Source: an uncultured bacterium
GTDB taxonomy: Bacteria; Bacteroidota; Bacteroidia; Bacteroidales; Bacteroidaceae
NCBI GenBank assembly: GCA_905215555.1
Contig: CAJMQU010000003.1
Span: forward strand, 119,552-183,551
Reading direction: 5' to 3'
DNA: 64,000 nucleotides
Part shown: in pieces, positions 44,804 to 53,287 of the stretch
How positions within the stretch are numbered: the first letter of the stretch is position 1
How the letters are laid out: each line of letters starts with the position of its first letter
Notes under the pieces: model-generated
Databases searched by the model: none
Told to the model about the DNA's origin: nothing
Seen by the model: only the letters and a program-made list of their open reading frames with translations
Translations under genes and position numbers: made by a program

Positions 44804-44842
44804 TTAGAGATTTATTAGAGTGGTATTAGAAAACTATTAGAG
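44804..44842 (-). promoter_or_regulatory. Four TTAGA direct repeats, 11-bp period
   Basis: TTAGA starts at 44804, 44815, 44826 and 44837, exactly 11 bp apart. They lie just upstream of the -33 position of the mgtA promoter. OmpR/PhoB-type regulators bind tandem half-sites with an 11-bp spacing, and such a regulator is encoded 1.4 kb away. Confidence 0.7.
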
Positions 44843-44846
44843 AAAA

Positions 44847-46214
44847 TCAGATGTGTGGTAGTTTCACTATATAAGTAGTGCCTTCTCCCTGGTGTGAAAA
44901 AACGGAAATCTCACCTTTGTGGAGGCTTAGTATCTTGTGAGCCAGAGTCATGCCGATGCCATATCCGGATGCGATCTCTTTGTTTTCTCCGCGATAGAAC
45001 AGTTGGAAAAGGTTTTCTTTATCTTTCTCGGACATGCCTACACCATCATCGGACAAGCGTATGATGGACCATTGTTCCCAGAATGAAATTCGGATGAAGG
45101 AAGTCCGGTTCTGAGAATACTTACAGTTATTTTCTATCAGGTTGACGAATGCCGTTGTGAGTAGATAACTGTTTCCGATTACAGTAAGTACTTTGTCATC
45201 ATCCGCTTCCTGTTCAAATACAAGCTCGATATGATAATCGGGGTGGGCTCTTAGCACGAGTTCCCTTGCATCAAGCAAGAGTTCATCCAGACGGACTTCT
45301 TCTCTTTTAATTTGTTCTGGTGCATAGTCGGCTTTGGCTAGGTTCAGTAAGCCGTCTATCAGTTTTATTACTCTTTGGGAATCTTGTAAGGCATTGTGGA
45401 TGGCATTCTGGTATTGCTCAGGAGTTCTTTCCTTCTGAAGTGCCAAGTCCAGTTCGGCAGATAGGGCTGCCATAGGGGTGCGTAGTTCATGGGAGACATT
45501 ACTGATGAACATCTTTTGCGAATTGAATGACTTTTCCAATCTGTCGAGTAAAGCATTGAAAGTAAGGCTCAACTCGCCTAATTCGTCTTTTTCGTTCTTT
45601 ACAGGTAAACGTTTGTCTATTTGTGAGGCTGTGATACTTTCGGTTTCCTTTACTATTCCCCGTATGGGAGCTAAGGAACTGCGCGCAAAGATATAGCCTA
45701 CGATAATCAGGACGGAGAGTCCGCTCACTAGCAATAAAACAAGGGTCTCTTCCAGTATTTCGCGTTTGGCATATCCGTAACCGTCATAGGCTGCGGCTGT
45801 GACGATATATTCTTTTCCCTCAAAAGTATAGATGATGCCTACTCCCTGATATTTGTCTATATAGAAATCAATTTCTTTCTTCTGGATGATACGCTTAATC
45901 ATTTCCGGTGTTTCCTTTATGATATCGTTTTGCAGTGCATCATGATATAGCATGTGAAAGTTGGTGTCGTAGACGGCGACTTCCACTTCATCTATGAATT
46001 TCTTATTATTCAGGTAAATAGATTGCATGGTTGCCGCATCTGCCTGATTATTTAGAAACAGGTGGGCTTTGGTGATAGCCTCGCTTTTCAGGTTTCTGAA
46101 AAAGGCACTGCTGCGTGAATGTTCGTTGACGCAGTAGATGGCCGTAATGAATACAAGGAATACGGCGGCTGTGATGCAGGTGTATCGCAGGGTTAGTGCA
46201 GTTCTGATTTTCAT
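44847..46214 (-). CDS. Sensor histidine kinase, probable partner of the OmpR-type regulator
   Basis: 455 aa. Transmembrane helices near residues 10-28 and 158-176 enclose a periplasmic sensor of about 130 residues. A HAMP linker (FARSSLAPIRGIVKETESIT) follows, then the H-box FISNVSHELRTPMAALSAEL, and the ATPase motifs ENNCKYSQ, SDDGVGMS and GYGIGMTLAHKILSLHKG. Its start overlaps the regulator gene by 4 bp. Position next to mgtA suggests sensing of Mg2+ or cation stress, like PhoQ; the sensor domain does not decide it. Confidence 0.9.
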   Translation of the reverse strand: MKIRTALTLRYTCITAAVFLVFITAIYCVNEHSRSSAFFRNLKSEAITKAHLFLNNQADAATMQSIYLNNKKFIDEVEVAVYDTNFHMLYHDALQNDIIKETPEMIKRIIQKKEIDFYIDKYQGVGIIYTFEGKEYIVTAAAYDGYGYAKREILEETLVLLLVSGLSVLIIVGYIFARSSLAPIRGIVKETESITASQIDKRLPVKNEKDELGELSLTFNALLDRLEKSFNSQKMFISNVSHELRTPMAALSAELDLALQKERTPEQYQNAIHNALQDSQRVIKLIDGLLNLAKADYAPEQIKREEVRLDELLLDARELVLRAHPDYHIELVFEQEADDDKVLTVIGNSYLLTTAFVNLIENNCKYSQNRTSFIRISFWEQWSIIRLSDDGVGMSEKDKENLFQLFYRGENKEIASGYGIGMTLAHKILSLHKGEISVFSHQGEGTTYIVKLPHI

Positions 46215-46900
46215 AGCTTGTCGGTCAGGATAAAACCCATGCCGGCTTTGGTATGGATCAGTTTGGTTTCGAAGTCCCGGTCAATCTTCTTGCGCAGATA
46301 GTTGATATACACATCGATGAAGTTTGTTCCGGTATCAAAGTGGGTGTTCCATACTTTATCAGCAATCTCCACACGACTGAGAACCCGTTCGGCATTGTCA
46401 GCCATATATACCAGAAGGTTATATTCTTTTGGGGAGAGCTTGATAGGCGTATCGTTCCGTTTTACGTTTTTACCTTGCAGGTCGATATACAGGTCGGCAT
46501 ACCTTATTTCTTTGGGCTGTGGGGAGGCGTTGTTTTCATGATGCCGTTTCAGCAGCACTTTGATTCTTGCATAGAGTTCCCTGAAATCGAAAGGTTTCAC
46601 CATATAGTCGTCCGCTCCGGCATCAAATCCATCCAGTTTATCGTCTGTAGAGCCTAAGGCTGTGAGCATCAGGGTGGGGACGCTGGGATTTACTTTACGG
46701 ATTTCTTTGCACAACTCAAAACCATCCATCTTGGGTAGAATGATGTCGGAGATTACCAGGTCGAAAGTATGGGCACGGAAGAGACGCAGTCCCATGACGC
46801 CATCGTAAGCTACCATGGTTCGATAACCATTCTCTTCCAGTCCATTCTTGAGCAGGCTGGCTACTCTTGATTCGTCTTCAATAATCAATATCGTATGCAT
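46211..46900 (-). CDS. OmpR-family response regulator
   Basis: 229 aa. Receiver with phospho-Asp52 (LVISDIILPKMDGFELCKEI), Thr and Lys further on (LTALGSTDD, YMVKPFDFREL), and a winged-helix DNA-binding domain ending DVYINYLRKKIDRDFETKLI. It is the first gene of the operon with the kinase. Its likely target is the TTAGA array before mgtA. Confidence 0.92.
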   Translation of the reverse strand: MHTILIIEDESRVASLLKNGLEENGYRTMVAYDGVMGLRLFRAHTFDLVISDIILPKMDGFELCKEIRKVNPSVPTLMLTALGSTDDKLDGFDAGADDYMVKPFDFRELYARIKVLLKRHHENNASPQPKEIRYADLYIDLQGKNVKRNDTPIKLSPKEYNLLVYMADNAERVLSRVEIADKVWNTHFDTGTNFIDVYINYLRKKIDRDFETKLIHTKAGMGFILTDKL

Positions 46901-46946
46901 GGTCCGTATTTTTTATAGATTCCAGTTGTTTTTATTTGAGACCATA

Positions 46947-46954
46947 CAAATATA
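46947..46954 (-). promoter_or_regulatory. -7 box of the two-component operon
   Basis: TATATTTG on the - strand (CAAATATA as written), 47 bp before the regulator ATG, in the 80-bp gap after the arginase-family gene. No TTAGA array is seen here. Confidence 0.55.
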
Positions 46955-46980
46955 GAGATTATTTGTGAGTTTCTCTTTTC

Positions 46981-47916
46981 TTACTCTTTTAATAAAGGCA
47001 ACCGGTTCAGCATATTTCTGATTTTAATAGCGATACGTGGCATCGGTTCGGCTACGGTCAGTCCTACCAGGTCATATTCGGAAGCAATGTCGTTAATCAC
47101 GCGGACTACTTCCTCGGTTTTCATGCCATCCGGTTCCACACCGACGCCTGCAATCATGTCGGCAGGGTCTATCACGTCCAGATCAAAGTGGATGACGACT
47201 TTGGAAACTCCTGTTCCTTTCAGCCACTCCATGATGGCGGTACTATTCTCTGCTATGTCTTTGGGTGCTAGTCCTTTTATTCCTAATTTCTTTTGCCTCT
47301 CCTGCATACCTTTATCCCACGAACGTAAGCCTACAATCAATGCTTTGGAAATGTCGAATTTGCCGGGTAGCATATTGACAATTTCTTCGTCTCCCATGCC
47401 TAAACATGCTGTGAGGGCCATTGCATGGTACCCTTTGTATTCATCATAAGGCAGGTTGATGTCCGGATGCGCATCTATCCAGACTACGGCTACATCATCC
47501 GGATATTTGGCTGCCAGATAAGTGAACGGGACAACGCTCACTGAACATTCTCCACCGAGGGTGAGGATTCTATCCGGATTATTTTCATTAAGTATATTGA
47601 GTGCCGCCTTGCTTTGTTTTACAATGACATTGCGAGCACTGATGCCTTTTTCTATTGCCCGGTCGTTTATCTCCAGTGAAACCGGAACTTCCACCGTTTT
47701 CTGGTTGCTTTCGGGAGCCAGCAGGTTTAAGAGTTGGGCACCTAAATAATAGCCTTTGGAAGAATCTTCTGCCGGAATATCCGGCATCCAGTGATCTACA
47801 ATTCCGCCTTGCCATTGCGGGTAAATCAGGCGGAGAGGAGTTGTTTCATTCTTCATATCTTTACTATTTTTTTGTGCATACATTGAAGTAGCTCCAATGA
47901 TTAATGCGATGGGCAC
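46981..47916 (-). CDS. Arginase/agmatinase/formiminoglutamase-family protein, with a frameshift before the start
   Basis: The frame starts at GTG 47916 (VPIALIIGATSMYAQKNSKD), 311 aa. One more T in the run at 47918-47922 (five A on the + strand) would join it to ATG 47932, giving MRNLFLVPIALIIGATSMYA, a full signal peptide; as written the start is broken. Metal motifs WIDAHPDINLP and HFDLDVIDPADM are present. The first motif, normally GGDHS, reads LTLGGECSVS, so a usual Mn ligand His is Cys. A ureohydrolase-fold enzyme is clear; its substrate is not. Confidence 0.75.
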   Translation of the reverse strand: MPIALIIGATSMYAQKNSKDMKNETTPLRLIYPQWQGGIVDHWMPDIPAEDSSKGYYLGAQLLNLLAPESNQKTVEVPVSLEINDRAIEKGISARNVIVKQSKAALNILNENNPDRILTLGGECSVSVVPFTYLAAKYPDDVAVVWIDAHPDINLPYDEYKGYHAMALTACLGMGDEEIVNMLPGKFDISKALIVGLRSWDKGMQERQKKLGIKGLAPKDIAENSTAIMEWLKGTGVSKVVIHFDLDVIDPADMIAGVGVEPDGMKTEEVVRVINDIASEYDLVGLTVAEPMPRIAIKIRNMLNRLPLLKE

Positions 47917-48055
47917 TAAAAAGGTTTCTCATTCTTTTTAGGTACAAAAATAGGAAACTCTTCGGTTTTATACAAGTACGGCTAAATTATTCATATACTG
48001 ATAAATTTATCCCTATGGATTCTGCAAAATGTGCTGTTATGGTTTTTATCTTTCT

Positions 48056-48631
48056 TCATATGTCTTTATTTTTAGTTGTTTTTATATTCTTGATGATTCG
48101 TGCTGGATTTCCTGCCACAATCGTCATGGGCGGAACTTCTTTTGTAACCACACTTCCTGCACCGATAACAGCACCATAGCCTATTTTTATACCAGGCAGA
48201 ATGGTTGCGCCGATGCCAATCCATACCTTATCTTCTATCACAATGGGGCGTCCGTAAGTTGCACTGCGGTTGTCGGGGTCGAGATCGTGATTAATGGTAA
48301 TCAGATTTACTTTGGGGCCGATGAATACATCATTCCCAATGGTGATGCCTCCTCGTCCGAAGAACGTACAACACTGTTGGATAAAGCAACGTTTGCCGAT
48401 GTTCACCGGTTTGCCATAGTCTATATAGAGAGGAGGTAATACCGTGGTGCTTTTATCCAACGGCTTTCCAAGTATCTGCCCCATATAATTGTGTACCTCT
48501 TCCGGAGTACGATAACCCGTGTTCATCTCTGTGGCGGTTTTCATCGTGGCAAAGATGTCGGCAATCCAAACCGCGTTATTTTGTATGCAATATTCATTTT
48601 TGTTTCTACCCTGTCTTGTTACTTTTTCCAC
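48056..48631 (-). CDS. Hexapeptide-repeat sugar O-acetyltransferase (maltose acetyltransferase type)
   Basis: 191 aa. A left-handed beta-helix: CFIQQCCTFFGRGGITIGND, VFIGPKVNLITINHDLDPDN with the catalytic His, KVWIGIGATILPGIKIGYGA, VIGAGSVVTKEVPPMTIVAG and NPARII. The N-terminus before about residue 30 is unlike the family and the true start may be MKTATEMNTGYRTPEEV at 48544. It acetylates a sugar or similar acceptor from acetyl-CoA. Confidence 0.8.
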   Translation of the reverse strand: MEKVTRQGRNKNEYCIQNNAVWIADIFATMKTATEMNTGYRTPEEVHNYMGQILGKPLDKSTTVLPPLYIDYGKPVNIGKRCFIQQCCTFFGRGGITIGNDVFIGPKVNLITINHDLDPDNRSATYGRPIVIEDKVWIGIGATILPGIKIGYGAVIGAGSVVTKEVPPMTIVAGNPARIIKNIKTTKNKDI

Positions 48632-48773
48632 CCCCTCTCAGACGCCCTCTGAATGGGGGTACAATGAGTCAGGGACTGAAAGGCATTCAGTCAGGGAGTC
48701 AAAGGCATTCAGTCCCTGACTGAATCAGGTTCACTCAATGAGTCGGAAGAAAAGCCGAAAGAAAGGAATCGGT
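48632..48773. repeat. Short direct and inverted repeats
   Basis: AGTCAGGGACTGAA near 48669 is repeated in reverse complement near 48710, and AAAGGCATTCAGTC occurs twice between them. No gene is seen. It may be a terminator-like or slipped-repeat structure between the acetyltransferase gene and the AraC remnant. Confidence 0.5.
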
Positions 48774-49127
48774 TTACTGCTCTTTTTGTAAAAGAATACT
48801 CCGACCATCTATGGAATATTTCGATTGTACCTTAATGTGCTGGATGGTCAGATTGGTTGATTTTAACAGTGCTTTGGCTTCTAATATTACGTAATCACCA
48901 ATCCATTCCGCCGCTGTTTTTCTACTGATGTTTTTGATGATAGTGGATAAATAACCGGCAGACAAGTGTAACTTATCGGCATAAAAAAGAACTTTCCGTT
49001 CCTTTTTGTAATGTTGTTGTACCGTTTTTAGGAAACTTTGCATCTGTGTGGTTACTATGCGGGGTGTGGCATGGGTAGGCGGTGGAACGGTGTTTCCGTC
49101 TTTCCGTAAATTAGAGTTTAAAAACAT
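48774..49127 (-). pseudogene. Remnant of an AraC-family regulator
   Basis: Only the first helix-turn-helix and linker of the AraC DNA-binding domain remain: FYADKLHLSAGYLSTIIKNI, KTAAEWIGDYVILEAKALLK, STNLTIQ. The family's second helix-turn-helix is replaced by HIKVQSKYSIDGRSILLQKE and a stop. The N-terminal 20 residues come from the flanking barrel remnant read backwards. It is cut at both ends. Confidence 0.6.
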
Positions 49128-49248
49128 TCTGCCTAATTATGGTTTAGGCTTGCGAATAGAGTTCAAACATAATGTAAATGTCCGTATTGATTGTGGATTC
49201 GGAAAAGATACGGCAGGATTTGTGTTTCAGTTCGCAGAAGCATTCTAA
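49084..49248 (+). pseudogene. C-terminal remnant of an Omp85/BamA-type outer-membrane protein
   Basis: On the + strand a frame reads FRKLEFKNILPNYGLGLRIE, then NVNVRIDCGFGKDTAGFVFQ and ends FAEAF. This is the final strand pair of surface-antigen (D15/BamA) barrels, where GLGLRIEF, NVRIDCGFGK and a terminal Phe are standard. Everything before it is missing, replaced by the AraC remnant. Confidence 0.55.
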
Positions 49249-49871
49249 TCAAACTGTACCTCCCAGTTCTTGTCCTGATAGGCAGCAAAGCACATGGCTA
49301 TCTGTTCTTTGCTGTTCTTTTCTTCCGCTAACGCAGGTATTTTATCCAGAGAGAAATATCTGCTTTCAGTCGTTTCTATGTTACTCTGAAAGCTTCCGCC
49401 TGTAACTTCGCACAGCACAAAAGCCTTGCAAACATTGTATGCATAGGGTGGTACGTTGTGCAGATTCCTGTCCTGCACGGCAATCAGGCGAACAGCTTTC
49501 ACATCTAACCCCGCTTCTTCCTTTACCTCTTTTTCCGTATTGGTCTTGATGGTTTGATTCACGTCTACCCAGCCACCCGGCAAAGACCATACACCGGCTT
49601 TCTCTTTTACCAGGAGAATTTTATCATCTTTGAAGATGGCAGCCCGTGTGTCTAGTTTGGGTGTCTGAAAGCCTGTTTCATTGCAGAACAAGCCTTTCAC
49701 TTTTTCTAATGGCAGGTCGCTCTGGTGGCTCATTATCTCTGCTGATATTTCGCGGATACGTTCGAAACGTTCAAGGTCGAAAGGGTCTTTGGTATAGGTC
49801 AGTCCTGCCTGTGCTATGAATTGGAGTTCTTTGGCCCATTCGAGCCAGTGGGGATCGGTATTCTCTTTCAT
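49245..49871 (-). CDS. NUDIX hydrolase with N-terminal helper domain
   Basis: 208 aa. The N-terminal 65 residues (WLEWAKELQFIAQAGLTYTK, DLERFERIREISAEIMSHQS) form the small helical domain common in ADP-ribose/CDP-choline-type Nudix enzymes of gut bacteria. The Nudix box reads GGWVDVNQTIKTNTEKEVKE followed by EAG: against the consensus Gx5Ex7REUxEExGU, the first Glu is Gln and the Arg is Lys, while the metal-binding EE pair remains. It overlaps the beta-lactamase gene by 4 bp. Confidence 0.85.
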   Translation of the reverse strand: MKENTDPHWLEWAKELQFIAQAGLTYTKDPFDLERFERIREISAEIMSHQSDLPLEKVKGLFCNETGFQTPKLDTRAAIFKDDKILLVKEKAGVWSLPGGWVDVNQTIKTNTEKEVKEEAGLDVKAVRLIAVQDRNLHNVPPYAYNVCKAFVLCEVTGGSFQSNIETTESRYFSLDKIPALAEEKNSKEQIAMCFAAYQDKNWEVQFD

Positions 49872-50776
49872 TGGATATTGGGATTTAAAGAATCATATAC
49901 TATCTTGGATATGCGGGCGATGATGGCTGCATTTTCCTGATCATTTTCCTGTGATTCCATGACGAGGACCGTGATGTAATATTCTCGTCCGTCTGGAAGG
50001 ATGATGAAGCCTGCGTCATTGTCGGCGGTTTTTACGCCTGCGGGTGTTCTGTCGGAAGAACCGGTTTTGTGTCCGACAATGACATCAGGGGGTAATTGTC
50101 CCTTCAGTTTGTCCGTACCTGTGGAAGTCTCTTTCAGGATTTGCCATAAGAAATCTTTGTATTCGGTGGCAAATAAGGTTTGCTTGTCAGCTATATCCAG
50201 CAGTCTGACCACTGCCTCCGGGGTGCTCCAGTTTTGATATTGGGTTGCCACATCCCGGTGCATGAGGTCTTCATTAGCTGCCAGATTAAAGTCTTTCAAA
50301 CCTAATGATTTTATGTAGCTATTAACTTTTTCTATACCACCGGCATAGTCAATGAGTACGTCGCAAGCATTGTTATCGCTCAATGATATGCTATACTCTA
50401 ACAGCTCTCTCAAAGATATACTGAAATCCTGGTCAGGGAATTTCTGTCTCAATGGGCTGTACGTATTGGGTAACATCTGGGCCGCTTTTATTTCCATGAT
50501 GCTGTCTAAGCTTACATGCTCCTTATCCATTTTGTCTAAAACAGCCAGTGCTACATGGAATTTGAAGACACTGAACAGAGGGAAATGAATTTGATTGTTA
50601 TGGAGTGCAATGATTGTATCATTAGCTAATACGGCAACGCCGACAGTTGCCTTTTTATCTTTCAGAACTTGCTCGATTTGCTGTTCCAGTCCTTTCTGTT
50701 GATTACGTTTGTTGATATTGCAAGCACTGAATAAAGAGGTCAGTAACATGCAGACTAAAAAGATACTCACTTTCAT
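49868..50776 (-). CDS. Class A beta-lactamase, subclass A2 (CblA/CepA-like)
   Basis: 302 aa lipoprotein (lipobox LFSACN, Cys19). Active-site motifs are complete: Ser69-x-x-Lys72 in PLFSVFKFHVAL, SDN at 133-135, KTG at 237-239 (GHKTGSSDR). The stretch MLPNTYSPLRQKFPDQDFSI and NNACDVLIDYAGG are close to the Bacteroides CblA/CepA cephalosporinases. Hydrolysis of cephalosporins in the periplasm is expected; the spectrum cannot be read. It is chromosomal, coupled to a Nudix gene, with no insertion sequence promoter upstream. Confidence 0.92.
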   Translation of the reverse strand: MKVSIFLVCMLLTSLFSACNINKRNQQKGLEQQIEQVLKDKKATVGVAVLANDTIIALHNNQIHFPLFSVFKFHVALAVLDKMDKEHVSLDSIMEIKAAQMLPNTYSPLRQKFPDQDFSISLRELLEYSISLSDNNACDVLIDYAGGIEKVNSYIKSLGLKDFNLAANEDLMHRDVATQYQNWSTPEAVVRLLDIADKQTLFATEYKDFLWQILKETSTGTDKLKGQLPPDVIVGHKTGSSDRTPAGVKTADNDAGFIILPDGREYYITVLVMESQENDQENAAIIARISKIVYDSLNPNIQ

Positions 50777-50909
50777 GGTTAATATAAATCTTAAATTGTA
50801 ATTATCTTCTCGTTAGTTTTTAGGTATTGGGTAAGAGGTTCTCCCATATATCGCTCAAAGATACAATAATTCTGAGACTTTCTGATAGCTAATAACTAAT
50901 TTTGTTAGC

Positions 50910-52160
50910 CTACAATGTGACGGCGACCATGCCTCCTAATGTCAAAGTATGCATATACTCTTTGGTGTTTACACTATGTGGAGGAATCAGATTATAGTCA
51001 AATAAGAACCGGAAGTTTAACTTCGGTTTCACCTTAATGAGTAAGGACAAGCCGCTTCCCAAACAAAGACCACCATTCGCCTTTATTGTTGAATAGGGCA
51101 ATTGCAATGTATTATAGTGGGTATATCCGGCTAGTAGTTTACTGCCGACAGCTAAACGTGAAGATAGGGGATAAGAAAAGTAGCCTCCGGTATAAAAAGA
51201 TGTAAAACTGAATGTTTGGTTTTGGGCTTCGTTATCATTAAGTAGAAATGATAAATTGGAAATGGTGAATCGTCCCCCAAATCCTAAATAAGGATTGAAG
51301 AAATAGGCCCCTTCAATGCCGCTCGTGCTGCCGGAAGATGTTTTCAATGTGGTGTGTTCATCCAGGTCATATTTACTCAGAGGAATATTAAATCCCATAT
51401 AAAGCCCGAGAAATGATGGCGGCATCTTCTTATCAAGACAGAAATCTGATTGGGAACTTTTCAATAGCCCCTTGTCTTTGAAAATCAGGTCTGTAATGAA
51501 ATAGCCCAACTCGGTTGAGAGGATTCCAATTCCGGCTCCTGCCATGATATCACTTAACCAGTGTTTGTTATTTGCCATACGCATGAGCCCGGTGGCGGTA
51601 GCTGCGGAATATGCTCCTATACTAATCCATGGGCTTATATCGCCATATTCTTTATGGAGCATAGTGGCGGTCATAAAGGCGGTAGCTGTGTGTCCCGAAG
51701 GAAAGGAATGATTGTTGGAACCGTCGGGACGCATCACTTTTGTTTTTACTTTCAGTTGACTTACTACTGTAGACATAATTGCAACTGTGAAAGCATCCGA
51801 TGCCAGCATCCGTCCCCATGAACTCCGTCCTTCAACTCCTCCTATCTTCATACCGAGCATTGCGGCTGCCGGCAGATATTGCAGGTAATCGTCATAATGC
51901 TGTCGGAAGGAAGGCATATAGTCGTTTCGTAACTGTCGGAAATGGTCGTCTTCACTTTTTACAATCATTCCTCCGATGACGAGAGGAACTCCGGTATAAG
52001 TCATCTGATAAGCATGTGATGAAATGATTTTATCGAGTTTTCTCTCATATGAATGTGCGGTTTGCCGGGGGGAAAATGGGATACTGTCTTTTATGGTTGC
52101 ATGAATTAAATGATTGCATGTGCAAATAAGAATAAGTAATACACTCGTTGCTTTTCTCAT
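50910..52160 (-). CDS. PAP2-family phosphatase fused to an outer-membrane-like barrel
   Basis: 416 aa with signal peptide. The PAP2 motifs are present: KVMRPDGSNNHSF (KxxxxxxRP type), FPSGHTATAF, and MRMANNKHWLSDIMAG with the catalytic His and Asp. From about residue 245 the sequence changes to beta strands with aromatic ends (FLGLYMGFNIPLSKYD, FFNPYLGFGGRFTI) and terminates in TLGGMVAVTL, as a barrel. Substrates of such enzymes are lipid phosphates or undecaprenyl pyrophosphate; the barrel suggests an outer-membrane site. Confidence 0.85.
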   Translation of the reverse strand: MRKATSVLLILICTCNHLIHATIKDSIPFSPRQTAHSYERKLDKIISSHAYQMTYTGVPLVIGGMIVKSEDDHFRQLRNDYMPSFRQHYDDYLQYLPAAAMLGMKIGGVEGRSSWGRMLASDAFTVAIMSTVVSQLKVKTKVMRPDGSNNHSFPSGHTATAFMTATMLHKEYGDISPWISIGAYSAATATGLMRMANNKHWLSDIMAGAGIGILSTELGYFITDLIFKDKGLLKSSQSDFCLDKKMPPSFLGLYMGFNIPLSKYDLDEHTTLKTSSGSTSGIEGAYFFNPYLGFGGRFTISNLSFLLNDNEAQNQTFSFTSFYTGGYFSYPLSSRLAVGSKLLAGYTHYNTLQLPYSTIKANGGLCLGSGLSLLIKVKPKLNFRFLFDYNLIPPHSVNTKEYMHTLTLGGMVAVTL

Positions 52161-52228
52161 CGTTTTCTACTTTGGGGGTTAAGAATAAGCACAAAAGTAG
52201 AAGACGATTTTGTGGAAAGTTTGAAGAT

Positions 52229-53287
52229 TCAGAATTGGATGCTGAAATAATGCCGGTTACTTTCATAGTGATAAGTAATTATCCAATTATGATAGTCGCA
52301 AATAGCCTTGGCAATGGCCAGCCCTAATCCGTTTCCTTTGTTTTTTTCAGATGGGCGGTAAAAGCGGTTGAATATGAGTTGGCTGTCCAGGGCTTTTTCT
52401 TCGGATGTGTTGGAGATAATCAATTGTTGGTTTTTAATGGAGAGGGTGATATCTCCGTTTGCCATATTATGACGGACAGAATTCACAATCAGGTTATTGA
52501 TTAGACTTTCTAATAAAGTTCTGTTTGCCCGGATTTCCATTCTTTGTGTATGGAAATCCTTGCGAATATTGATTCCCTCTGCCAGATTCTCCAAGGAGGG
52601 GAGAAGCTTATCCAGTACGGTTATTAAGTCGATGGTATCCATTTGGCCGTACTGTTTGTTTTCTATTTTGGCAAGCAATAATAAGCTCCGGTTCAAGCGT
52701 GACAGGCGGTTGGAAACCTGATATAAATCCTGTATGGCGGCTGCCTGCTGTTCCGTCAAGTCTGCTTGTTGAAGCAGCAGGTCGAGTTTGCTTTGGAAGA
52801 CGGCTAATGGAGTTTGTAGTTCGTGCGAGGCATTTTCTGTGAACTCTTTCTGTGTCCGGTAGCTTTTCAGACTGTTTCCCATCAGGCGATCCAGTGTATG
52901 GTTCAGCCTGTTAAATTCTTTGATATCGCTTTCGGGTAGTTGTGGGATCGTACCGCTTTCAAGCCGGAAATTTTCAATCTGCCTCAATGTCTCGTCAAAA
53001 GGTTTCCACAACCGGCGTGATATGAAACGCATCATGAATACAATTACTATTCCTAATACAATACTAATCAGGGCGAATTGTATCATGACGCCGTGCATGA
53101 TATCACGCTCCAGGTCCAGTTCGGGTAGAGGATGCCCTTGCTGTGTCGCTTCTATGATGTCTATCATGTCTTCGGCATAATAATGCTTTGTCAGAAGATA
53201 GAATAGAGGTGTTGCTAACAGCAGTATAATGGCTGTGCAGATGATGAACTGCGTAAGCGTCTTGTTTAGCAGGCTCTTCTTTTTCAT
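52229..53287 (-). CDS. Sensor histidine kinase
   Basis: 352 aa from MKKKSLLNKT at 53287, giving a 4-bp ATGA overlap with the regulator; an upstream ATG at 53299 is less likely. Two membrane helices (about 12-32 and 68-90) flank a short periplasmic loop of 35 residues. H-box FTENASHELQTPLAVFQSKL, N-box NNLIVNSVRHN, and GNGLGLAIAKAICDYHN. The G1 box is poorly conserved. It probably senses membrane state, as the loop is small. The neighbouring PAP2 gene may be in its regulon. Confidence 0.88.
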   Translation of the reverse strand: MKKKSLLNKTLTQFIICTAIILLLATPLFYLLTKHYYAEDMIDIIEATQQGHPLPELDLERDIMHGVMIQFALISIVLGIVIVFMMRFISRRLWKPFDETLRQIENFRLESGTIPQLPESDIKEFNRLNHTLDRLMGNSLKSYRTQKEFTENASHELQTPLAVFQSKLDLLLQQADLTEQQAAAIQDLYQVSNRLSRLNRSLLLLAKIENKQYGQMDTIDLITVLDKLLPSLENLAEGINIRKDFHTQRMEIRANRTLLESLINNLIVNSVRHNMANGDITLSIKNQQLIISNTSEEKALDSQLIFNRFYRPSEKNKGNGLGLAIAKAICDYHNWIITYHYESNRHYFSIQF

